From NCBI RefSeq assembly GCF_024331145.1, contig NZ_JANDJO010000002.1, positions 248,001-312,000 of the forward strand: a stretch of 64,000 nucleotides of DNA, in the 5' to 3' direction. Source of the stretch: Shimia sp. CNT1-13L.2 (GTDB lineage: Bacteria; Pseudomonadota; Alphaproteobacteria; Rhodobacterales; Rhodobacteraceae). Made by a program: the position numbers and the translations under genes. This document shows positions 51,052-58,391 of the stretch, piece after piece; position 1 is the stretch's first letter; every line of letters begins with the position of its first letter. The notes below the pieces were generated by a model, which was not told the origin of the DNA, did no database searches, and saw nothing but the letters and a program-made list of their open reading frames with translations.

Positions 51052-52081
51052 GGCAACGTCCCTTGTCTCGTTCCAGATCAACGCTGATCCGCCTGCACGC
51101 CTTGATAAGGCGCTTTCGCGGGATGTGCCAGTGGAAGCATCCCTGTCGCGCACGCGGCTTGCGCGGTTGCTGGACGAGGGCTGTGTGCGGGTGAATGGCT
51201 TGGTTGTGACCAATGCCAAGGCCAAGGTTGCCGAGGAGGATCATATCGAGATCACGGTGCCCGTTGCGGACGAGAGCCACATCGGGCCAGAAGACATCCC
51301 GCTGGACGTGGTATTCGAGGACGGTGATCTCATCGTGATCAACAAGCCCGCGGGGATGGTGGTGCATCCCGCGCCGGGCACGCCGAATGGCACCTTGGTG
51401 AATGCCTTGCTGCATCATTGCGGAGACAGCCTGTCTGGGGTTGGCGGGGTGCAGCGTCCGGGGATCGTGCACCGGATCGACAAGGATACCAGCGGTCTGT
51501 TGGTCGTGGCCAAGAGCGACCGCGCGCATCAGGGGCTGGCGGCGCAGTTCGAAAAACACACGGTCGAGCGGTATTACAATGCCGTGGTCTATGGCGTTCC
51601 GGATGCCAATGACCCGCGTCTGCGCGGGGTGAAGGGCGTGAACTTTGAGCCCGGCAATATCATGCGGATCACCACGCATCTTGCCCGCCACAAGACCGAC
51701 CGACAGCGGCAGGCGGTGCTGTTCCAGGGCGGACGGCACGCGGTGACGCGGGCGCGGATCGTGGAAGGCTTTGGAAATCCGGCGGTTGCGGCGCTGGTGG
51801 AATGCTGGCTTGAGACCGGGCGCACCCACCAGATCCGCGTGCATATGGCCCATGCGGGGCACGGGTTGGTTGGGGATCCGGTGTATGGCGGGCGGCGCAA
51901 GCTGTCTGAAAAGGCAATCGGGGTGAAGGGGATTGAAGCGACCCGCGGCTTTCCGCGACAAGCGCTGCATGCGGCGGTGCTTGGGTTCGAACATCCCGTG
52001 AGCGGCGAAAATATGCGTTTCGAGGCACCGATTCCGCAGGATATGGCCGATCTGATTGCTGTTTTGCGCAAAGGCCCGTAA
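51050..52081 (+). CDS. rluD: 23S rRNA pseudouridine synthase (RluA family, RluD-like)
   Basis: Isomerises uridines in 23S rRNA. The 343-residue protein has an N-terminal S4 domain (RLDKALSRDVP, LSRTRLARLLDEGCVRVNG) and the catalytic domain with GIVHRIDKDTSGLLVVAKS, catalytic Asp144. VINKPAGMVVHP and ETGRTHQIRVHM are further RluA-family signatures. ATG 51050 follows CAGGAG; that ribosome site lies inside the antisense DUF6476 gene. Confidence 0.93.
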   Translation: MATSLVSFQINADPPARLDKALSRDVPVEASLSRTRLARLLDEGCVRVNGLVVTNAKAKVAEEDHIEITVPVADESHIGPEDIPLDVVFEDGDLIVINKPAGMVVHPAPGTPNGTLVNALLHHCGDSLSGVGGVQRPGIVHRIDKDTSGLLVVAKSDRAHQGLAAQFEKHTVERYYNAVVYGVPDANDPRLRGVKGVNFEPGNIMRITTHLARHKTDRQRQAVLFQGGRHAVTRARIVEGFGNPAVAALVECWLETGRTHQIRVHMAHAGHGLVGDPVYGGRRKLSEKAIGVKGIEATRGFPRQALHAAVLGFEHPVSGENMRFEAPIPQDMADLIAVLRKGP

Positions 52082-52172
52082 CCCTTCACACATATGCGTG
52101 AAACCCGTGACACATAGGTGGATATGCGCGGGGGCCATGTTCATTTTCGATTAAGATTTTCGAGAGAGGGTT

Positions 52173-52201
52173 CTTGAAAACCCGTTAGCGCCAACCTATC
52201 T
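52173..52201 (+). promoter_or_regulatory. Putative heat-shock-type promoter of rpoH
   Basis: CTTGAA (52173-52178), 17-bp spacer, CTATCT (52196-52201), 39 bp before the rpoH start. CTTGAA matches the sigma-32 -35 element, suggesting autoregulation. The -10 match is only approximate. Confidence 0.35.
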
Positions 52202-52239
52202 CGATGTTAAGCCCTTAAACATTGGAGGGGGGAGACAGA

Positions 52240-53136
52240 ATGAGCAACTATAAAAACCTGCCCGCACCGACACCGGAAGGTGGTCTGAACCGTTATATGC
52301 AGGAAATCCGCAAGTTTCCGCTCTTGGAGCCGGAAGAGGAATACATGCTGGCCAAAGCCTGGGTCGAGCAGGAAGACACGCAAGCCGCGCACAAGATGGT
52401 GACATCGCACCTGCGTCTGGCGGCAAAGATCGCCATGGGCTATCGCGGCTATGGTCTGCCGCAGGCCGAGGTGATTTCCGAGGCGAACGTGGGCCTGATG
52501 CAGGCGGTGAAGCGATTTGACCCTGAAAAGGGCTTCCGCCTGGCGACCTACGCCATGTGGTGGATCCGTGCGAGCATTCAGGAATACATCCTGCGCTCGT
52601 GGAGCCTTGTGAAGTTGGGGACAACCTCGGCGCAGAAGAAGCTGTTCTTCAACCTGCGCAAGGCCAAGGCCCGTATCGGTGCCCTTGAAGAGGGGGATCT
52701 GCGTCCCGAGAATGTCGCCCGGATCGCGAACGACCTTGGTGTGACCGAGGACGAGGTGATCTCGATGAACCGCCGCCTGAGCGGTGGGGATGCGTCGCTG
52801 AATGCCCAGATCGGCTCTGAAGGCGAAGGCACGATGGAGTGGCAGGACTGGCTCGAGGATGAGGATGCCGACCAGGCTGCGGACTATGAGGCCAAGGACG
52901 AGCTTGACGCGCGTCGCGAGCTTCTGGCCGAGGCGATGGACGTGCTGAATGACCGCGAAAAGGACATTCTGACCCAGCGCCGCCTGATGGAAAGCGCCGT
53001 GACCCTTGAGGACCTGAGCGGCCAGTACAGCGTGAGCCGTGAACGTATTCGCCAGATCGAGGTGCGTGCCTTCGAGAAGCTGCAAAAACGGATGCGGACT
53101 CTGGCAGCGGAAAAGGGGATGCTGGCAAGCGCCTGA
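52240..53136 (+). CDS. rpoH: RNA polymerase sigma-32 (heat-shock) factor
   Basis: A 298-residue alternative sigma factor controlling heat-shock genes. Region 2 is SHLRLAAKIAMGYRGYGLPQAEVISEAN-like, with RLATYAMWWIRASIQEYIL. The RpoH box QKKLFFNLRK, which distinguishes it from RpoD, is present. Region 4 is [23 protein letters not shown] 52240 follows GGAGGGGGGAGA. A terminator lies 24 bases after the stop. Confidence 0.96.
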   Translation: MSNYKNLPAPTPEGGLNRYMQEIRKFPLLEPEEEYMLAKAWVEQEDTQAAHKMVTSHLRLAAKIAMGYRGYGLPQAEVISEANVGLMQAVKRFDPEKGFRLATYAMWWIRASIQEYILRSWSLVKLGTTSAQKKLFFNLRKAKARIGALEEGDLRPENVARIANDLGVTEDEVISMNRRLSGGDASLNAQIGSEGEGTMEWQDWLEDEDADQAADYEAKDELDARRELLAEAMDVLNDREKDILTQRRLMESAVTLEDLSGQYSVSRERIRQIEVRAFEKLQKRMRTLAAEKGMLASA

Positions 53137-53160
53137 TCCGGTTGACAAGAACGAGCGGAG

Positions 53161-53189
53161 CGCCCCGGAGACAGTCCGGGGCGTTTTGC
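53161..53189 (+). terminator. rpoH terminator
   Basis: CGCCCCGGA / TCCGGGGCG perfect 9-bp stem, 5-nt loop, then TTTTG. Confidence 0.88.
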
Positions 53190-53255
53190 ATTTTCCAGGG
53201 GCGTTGCCAGCGGGCGCCTGTGTGACTAGGCTGGAGGTCTTTCGAAGGAGGGCGC

Positions 53256-53525
53256 ATGGCCGGTGGTTGGGCGCGCGATGGCGCGGTAAGTGAACAGATC
53301 GAAGCCTCGATCAGCGACGAGCTGGCGCGGATGCAGGCACAGAAGAAGCCCGTGGGCGAGAGCCTGAAGTTCTGCGCTGAATGCGAAGAGGAAATCCCCG
53401 AGAAACGCCGCGCGGCCATTCCGGGGGTGAAGCTGTGCATCGACTGCCAGCAGGACCGCGACGGCGCATTCAAGGCGCGCGGCGGCATCAACCGGCGTGG
53501 GTCGAAGGACAGTCAGTTGAAGTAA
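53256..53525 (+). CDS. DksA/TraR C4-type zinc finger protein
   Basis: An 89-residue protein with a C4 zinc finger: Cys40, Cys43, Cys61, Cys64 (FCAECEEEIPEKRRAA ... LCIDC). It matches the short TraR/YbiI-like branch of the DksA family, which can act on RNA polymerase secondary-channel functions. The long coiled coil of full DksA is absent. ATG 53256 follows GAAGGAGG. Its exact role is not known. Confidence 0.85.
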   Translation: MAGGWARDGAVSEQIEASISDELARMQAQKKPVGESLKFCAECEEEIPEKRRAAIPGVKLCIDCQQDRDGAFKARGGINRRGSKDSQLK

Positions 53526-53554
53526 CCCGCCCGGCATCGCCGGGCCACGCCCGA

Positions 53555-53577
53555 CCCTCCCCACGGGAGGGCGTTTT
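53555..53577 (+). terminator. Terminator after DksA-like gene
   Basis: CCCTCCC-CAC-GGGAGGG stem followed by CGTTTT. A second small hairpin, CCCGGC-ATC-GCCGGG, precedes it at 53530-53544. Confidence 0.78.
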
Positions 53578-53679
53578 GCGGCGTTTCGAACATCAATAGG
53601 GTTTCGGTGAGGCACTGTGTCGTGCCACACCAGTGTTTTGGTCGCCCACCCAGGGTCGGGCGTGGCTCTTTGGGGGGCC

Positions 53680-55500
53680 TTAGCCTTCCATCGCTTCCAA
53701 TTCGTCGATCATCGACGAGATCATGCTGAGGCCCTTGTCCCAGAACTTGGGGTCGGAGGCGTCGAGGCCGAAGGGGGCAAGCAGTTCCTTGTGGTGCTTG
53801 GAGCCACCTGCGCGCAGCATGTCGAAATACTTGTCCTCGAAGCCCGCGTCGCCTTCTGCATAGACCGCGTAGAGCGCGTTCACGAGGCCGTCTCCGAAGG
53901 CATAGGCGTAGACGTAGAAGGGCGAGTGGACAAAGTGCGGGATGTAGGCCCAGAAGGTCTCGTAGCCTTCCATGAAGTCGAAGGCCGGGCCGAGGGATTC
54001 GGCCTGCACCGACATCCAGAGCGCGTTGATGTCATCTGGTGTTAGTTCCCCTTCACGCCGCGCCGCATGCAGTTTGCATTCGAAATCGTAAAAGGCGATC
54101 TGACGCACGACGGTGTTGATCATGTCCTCGACCTTGCCCGCGAGCAGGATCTTGCGCTGTTCCTGGGTTTCGGCCGCATCGAGCATCTTGCGGAAGGTCA
54201 GCATTTCACCAAAGACGCTGGCTGTTTCGGCGAGCGTCAGCGGGGTGGAGGAGAGCATTTCGCCCTGTTCGGCGGCCAGAACCTGGTGCACGCCGTGGCC
54301 GAGTTCGTGGGCCAGGGTCATCACGTCACGCGGTTTGCCGAGATAGTTCAGCATCACGTAGGGGTGGACGTTGGTGACGGTCGGATGGGCAAAGGCGCCG
54401 GGGGCCTTGCCCGGTTTCACGGCGGCGTCGATCCAGCCCTTGGAAAAGAACGGCTCCGCAATCTCGCCCATGCGGGGATCAAAGGCGTTGTAGGCGTCCA
54501 TGACCGTCTTTTGCGCGTCTTCCCATGAGACGGTCTTGGTGTCTTCCATCGGCAGGGGCGCGTTGCGGTCCCAGACCTGCATGCGGTCAAGGCCCAGCCA
54601 TTTACGTTTGAGTTCGTAGTAGCGGTGCGACAGTTTCGGGTAGGCGGCAACAACGGCATCGCGCAAAGCCTCGACCACCTCGGGTTCGACATCGTTCGAA
54701 AGGTGACGTCCGGTTTGGGCGGTGGGCATCTTGCGCCAGCGGTCAATCACCTCTTTTTCCTTGGCCGCAGTGTTGTGCACGCGGCTGAAAATCTTGATGT
54801 TCTCGGCAAAGACGCGGGCCAGTTCGCGGGCGGCGGCCTCGCGTTTGCTGCGGTCCTGTTCGGTCAGGAAGTTGAGGGTGGCTTCGATGTTGAGCTCTTC
54901 GCCTTCCATGTCGAAGGTCAGGCCCGCGATGGTTTCGTCAAACAGACGCTCCCATGCGTCGCCGACAACGCCGAGATCGTGCAGGAATTTCTCGAGCTCG
55001 TCCGACAGCTGATAGGGCTTCATGGCGCGGATGCGATCGAACACCGGCTTGTAACGGGCAAGATCTGCATTGGCAGCAAAGAGCGCGTCGAGGTGATCGT
55101 CTTCGAGGCGGTTCAGTTCGAGCGTGAAAAACACCAGCGGAGTCGAGAAGTTGGTGAGAGCTTCCTGACAGTTCGACATAAACTGGGCGCGCTCGGCGTC
55201 GGTGGTGAGCTGATAGTAGCGCAGACCTGCATAGGACATGATGCGACCGGAAATCTGGCTGATCTTCTCGTTGCGCTGGACGCATTCCAGAAGGCCGGTG
55301 GCGTCGAGATCGGCGAGTTTGCCTTCGTAGTCGGCGGCAAAGGCGCTGCATTCCTTCTCAAGGAAGGCGAGATCGGCCTCGAGTTCGGGCGCTTCCTCGC
55401 CGGTGTAGAGATCGCTCAGGTCCCATTCGGGCAGGTTGCCGAGGTTGTCGGTGCCGTGGCTGGTGTTTGCGTCTCGAACGGGGAAGGGCAGGTCGCGCAT
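53680..55500 (-). CDS. pepF: Oligoendopeptidase F
   Basis: A 606-residue cytosolic M3B metallopeptidase degrading short peptides. The zinc motif HELGHGVHQ lies at about residue 395, with the downstream Glu ligand in the TPLTLAETASVFGEM segment. Other family segments are WDLSDLYTGEEAPE near the start and SPFYVYAYAFGDGLVNALY near the end. ATG 55500 follows GAGG and gives the usual length; an alternative ATG at 55518 would add six residues. Confidence 0.94.
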   Translation of the reverse strand: MRDLPFPVRDANTSHGTDNLGNLPEWDLSDLYTGEEAPELEADLAFLEKECSAFAADYEGKLADLDATGLLECVQRNEKISQISGRIMSYAGLRYYQLTTDAERAQFMSNCQEALTNFSTPLVFFTLELNRLEDDHLDALFAANADLARYKPVFDRIRAMKPYQLSDELEKFLHDLGVVGDAWERLFDETIAGLTFDMEGEELNIEATLNFLTEQDRSKREAAARELARVFAENIKIFSRVHNTAAKEKEVIDRWRKMPTAQTGRHLSNDVEPEVVEALRDAVVAAYPKLSHRYYELKRKWLGLDRMQVWDRNAPLPMEDTKTVSWEDAQKTVMDAYNAFDPRMGEIAEPFFSKGWIDAAVKPGKAPGAFAHPTVTNVHPYVMLNYLGKPRDVMTLAHELGHGVHQVLAAEQGEMLSSTPLTLAETASVFGEMLTFRKMLDAAETQEQRKILLAGKVEDMINTVVRQIAFYDFECKLHAARREGELTPDDINALWMSVQAESLGPAFDFMEGYETFWAYIPHFVHSPFYVYAYAFGDGLVNALYAVYAEGDAGFEDKYFDMLRAGGSKHHKELLAPFGLDASDPKFWDKGLSMISSMIDELEAMEG

Positions 55501-55640
55501 CTTGGGCCTCTGTCTCATGTCTATGGTTGAGGAACAGATAGGCAGAGGGGGGCAGGGGGTGCAAGGGGGCAAGGCCGTCACATTGCCTTTTGGTCGGGGT
55601 GGGCCTAGGCATGTATCAAGCAAAGTTGAGGGAGAGTGAG

Positions 55641-56471
55641 ATGAAGTTTCTGCGTTACGGTGAGATCGGGGCGGAAAAGCCGGGGGTTCTGGATGCGCAA
55701 GGCAACATCCGGGATCTGTCGGGTGTTGTTCCGGATATTGCCGGGGCGGTTCTGGTGGATTTGCCGAATGTCGACCCGGAGAGCCTGCCGCTGGTTGAAG
55801 GGACGCCGCGGATCGGGGCACCTGTCGGGCAGGTGGGCAAGTTCATGTGCATTGGCCTGAACTATTCCGATCACGCGGCAGAAGCGGGAATGGACTTGCC
55901 GAAAGAACCGATCCTGTTCATGAAAGCCACGAGCGCGATTGTCGGACCGAACGATCCGGTGGTCCTGCCCCGTGGTTCGGTGAAAACCGATTGGGAGGTC
56001 GAACTGGGCGTGGTGATCGGCAAGACCGCGAAATATGTGGATGTCGAGAATGCGCTGGATCACGTGGCAGGTTATTGCACGGCCAATGACGTGTCCGAGC
56101 GGGAGTACCAGACCGAGCGGGGTGGCCAGTGGACCAAGGGCAAGAGCTGTGACACGTTCGGCCCGATCGGCCCCTGGCTGGTGACGCCGGATGAAGTGGC
56201 TGACCCGCAGAACCTTGACTTGTCGCTAGACGTGAACGGCACGCGGATGCAGACCGGAAACAGCAAGGCGATGGTCTTCTCGGTGGCCGAGATCATTTCC
56301 TACCTGAGCCAGATGATGACGCTGCATCCGGGGGACGTGATCGCCACCGGAACGCCGCCGGGTGTTGGTATGGGGATGAAACCTGCGGTCTACCTGAAGG
56401 CCGGGGACATCATGGAACTTGAGGTTGCAGGGCTTGGCCGTCAGCGCAGCCACGTGATGCAGGACGCCTGA
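55641..56471 (+). CDS. Fumarylacetoacetate hydrolase-family protein
   Basis: A 276-residue FAH-fold hydrolase/lyase. It has FMCIGLNYSDHAAEAG, EPILFMKATSAIVGPND, the metal-binding Glu pair in DWEVELGVVIGK, NDVSEREYQ, and TGTPPGVGMGM. The pattern fits the ureidoglycolate lyase / 2,4-diketo-3-deoxy-L-fuconate hydrolase-like branch. The substrate cannot be fixed from sequence alone. ATG 55641 follows GGGAGAG. Confidence 0.9.
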   Translation: MKFLRYGEIGAEKPGVLDAQGNIRDLSGVVPDIAGAVLVDLPNVDPESLPLVEGTPRIGAPVGQVGKFMCIGLNYSDHAAEAGMDLPKEPILFMKATSAIVGPNDPVVLPRGSVKTDWEVELGVVIGKTAKYVDVENALDHVAGYCTANDVSEREYQTERGGQWTKGKSCDTFGPIGPWLVTPDEVADPQNLDLSLDVNGTRMQTGNSKAMVFSVAEIISYLSQMMTLHPGDVIATGTPPGVGMGMKPAVYLKAGDIMELEVAGLGRQRSHVMQDA

Positions 56472-56488
56472 TTTAAGGGAGCTGGGGA

Positions 56489-57460
56489 TTACGCGCTTTC
56501 GCGGTGCGTGGTCCCGTTGCTGAGGTGCTGATCAAAGAAGGCGGCGCTTTGATCGTAGATGGCGTCGCGGATTTCCGGAAGCTCCATCATGACTTCGTGT
56601 TCGGCACCTTCGACCATCACCAGTTCCCCGTTGGGCCAGGTTTCCATGCGCTGATGGATGCGGGCGGGGTCGACGATCTTTTCGTCAGTGCCCAGGAAGG
56701 TAATCGCGGGCAATTCAGGTGCGGCCCGCGCGGCCAGGTCGCGGGTTTCCACCAATGCCTCGTGAAGCCAGTGCATCGAGGGGCCACCCAGCGCCATTTC
56801 GGGCACCTGTTCCATCTGAACCTGCATGTAGCGATACATGTCAGGGTCATGGGTCAGCGTGTTGCCTTCAAACGGCTCTGCCAGAACGTAGGTCTTGGCC
56901 TTGGTGCCAGGGGTGAGTTTCGCGCTGCTACCCACCTGTTTGCTGGCCCAGCTAACGGCCCATGCGGTCGGGCGCATGAGGGCCGACAATTGGATGCCCC
57001 ACATCGGGGCGCTGAACATGGCGGCATTGATCGGCAGGCCAGACATGGCCGCCCGCAGCCCGATACAGCCACCCATCGAATGGGCGATCATGAAATAGGG
57101 CTTGGGCAGATCAAGTGCTTCTGCGGCTTCAAGGACAGCGGCAATGTCGACCTGGTAGTCCGAGAATTTCTCGACATAGCCGGCGTCGCGGTCCGGGATC
57201 AGGCGATCCGCCAGCCCTTGTCCGCGCCAGTCAATGGCGACCATCGCGTAGCCGCGTGTGCCGTAGGCCGTAGCGGCACGGCCGTATTTCTCGGCATATT
57301 CGGTACGACCCGGAAACATCAGGATCGTGCCTTTTTCCTGTTCTGCACGCCAATGGGCGATGCGAATGCGCACCCCGTCCGCACATGTCAGCCAATGCGC
57401 GGTCCCGCCTTCGGGACCGTCGGCAACCTCCGGAAAAAAGGGGGCGGGGTGCAATGTCAT
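56489..57460 (-). CDS. Alpha/beta hydrolase (lysophospholipase PldB-like)
   Basis: A 323-residue serine hydrolase. The nucleophile elbow is AHSMGG with Ser128. WRGQGLADR follows the first core strands, typical of the monoacylglycerol lipase/PldB group. ITFLGTDEKIVDP provides the acid-residue strand, and GAEHEVMME the catalytic His. Its start overlaps the stop of the SCP2 gene, so the two lipid-related genes are coupled. Confidence 0.88.
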   Translation of the reverse strand: MTLHPAPFFPEVADGPEGGTAHWLTCADGVRIRIAHWRAEQEKGTILMFPGRTEYAEKYGRAATAYGTRGYAMVAIDWRGQGLADRLIPDRDAGYVEKFSDYQVDIAAVLEAAEALDLPKPYFMIAHSMGGCIGLRAAMSGLPINAAMFSAPMWGIQLSALMRPTAWAVSWASKQVGSSAKLTPGTKAKTYVLAEPFEGNTLTHDPDMYRYMQVQMEQVPEMALGGPSMHWLHEALVETRDLAARAAPELPAITFLGTDEKIVDPARIHQRMETWPNGELVMVEGAEHEVMMELPEIRDAIYDQSAAFFDQHLSNGTTHRESA

Positions 57461-57750
57461 CAGCTGAGAACAGAGCCGAGTTTCATGGCAAGGCCCATAT
57501 CTCCGTCAACCGAGAGTTTGCCGGACATGAAAGCGGCGGTCGGGTTGGTGTCACCCTCGAGGATCGACTGGAAGGTGTCGGCATCGGCGGTGAGGGTCAC
57601 GTCGGCTTCGTCGTCGGAGGCACGAACACCGTCCGAATCAATGATCAGTGCGCCTTCGTCTTCGATGACGAATTTGGCCGAGCCGTCAAAGCTGTCGCCA
57701 CCCAGTTTTTCAGTCAGGGCAGCCACTGCTGCGTTTACGATATCGCTCAT
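57460..57750 (-). CDS. SCP2 sterol-binding domain protein
   Basis: A 96-residue stand-alone SCP2 domain, which binds lipids or acyl-CoAs in a hydrophobic tunnel. GSAKFVIEDEGALIID, ADVTLTADADTFQSILEGD and NPTAAFMSGKLSVDGDMGLAMKL are typical. Coupled to the downstream lipase-like gene, suggesting a joint lipid role; that is inferred. Confidence 0.92.
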   Translation of the reverse strand: MSDIVNAAVAALTEKLGGDSFDGSAKFVIEDEGALIIDSDGVRASDDEADVTLTADADTFQSILEGDTNPTAAFMSGKLSVDGDMGLAMKLGSVLS

Positions 57751-57815
57751 GAGTCAGATCCTTTGTGTTCGCGCATCTTTTAATTTCGTCTGCGCACTCT
57801 AATATCACTAAAGTT

Positions 57816-58376
57816 ATGAGTTGCTTTAACCGTTTTCTCAAACCTATCGTCGCGGCAACCGCTGTTGCAACAGTATTGTTGCAACCAATGGTTGCGAGCG
57901 CCTCCCAGCTGGATGACTTGTTGTTACAGTTGCGTGATGCGGATCCGACTGCCGCGCAAATCATCGCCAAGGAAATCGAGCTGGAGTGGAGCAAGTCCGG
58001 ATCGGCTTCGGCAGATTTCCTTCTCAAGCGCGGGCGCAATGCGATGGAGCGGCGCGAGTTCGACGTGGCGATTGAACATTTCACGGCTCTTGTGGATCAC
58101 GCGCCGGAGTTTGCCGAGGGCTGGGTTTCGCGGGCAGGGGCCTATTTCCAGACCGGTCTGCTTGGGCCGGCGGTGCATGATCTGGAACAGGCGCTGGCGC
58201 TCAATCCGCAACACTATGAAGCCATCCTTGGTTTGGCGGCCATTTTCGAGATGCTGGATCAGCCGAAAGATGCCTGGGATGCCTACTCCCAAGTCAAGGC
58301 TATACATCCGACCCATCCGGACGTAACAGAAGCCCTGCAAAGACTCGAGCCGCAGGTCAAGGGACAGGCGCTCTAA
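57816..58376 (+). CDS. Exported TPR protein
   Basis: A 186-residue protein with a signal peptide (VAATAVATVLLQPMVASA, cleavage before SQLDD) and about three TPR units in the remainder (ADFLLKRGRNAMERREFDVAIEHF, EFAEGWVSRAGAYFQTG, HYEAILGLAAIFEMLDQPKDAW). TPRs mediate protein contacts in the periplasm. Divergent from the SCP2 gene by 65 bp. The start ATG 57816 has a weak ribosome site. Confidence 0.82.
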   Translation: MSCFNRFLKPIVAATAVATVLLQPMVASASQLDDLLLQLRDADPTAAQIIAKEIELEWSKSGSASADFLLKRGRNAMERREFDVAIEHFTALVDHAPEFAEGWVSRAGAYFQTGLLGPAVHDLEQALALNPQHYEAILGLAAIFEMLDQPKDAWDAYSQVKAIHPTHPDVTEALQRLEPQVKGQAL

Positions 58377-58391
58377 CGACAGGCGAAAGAC

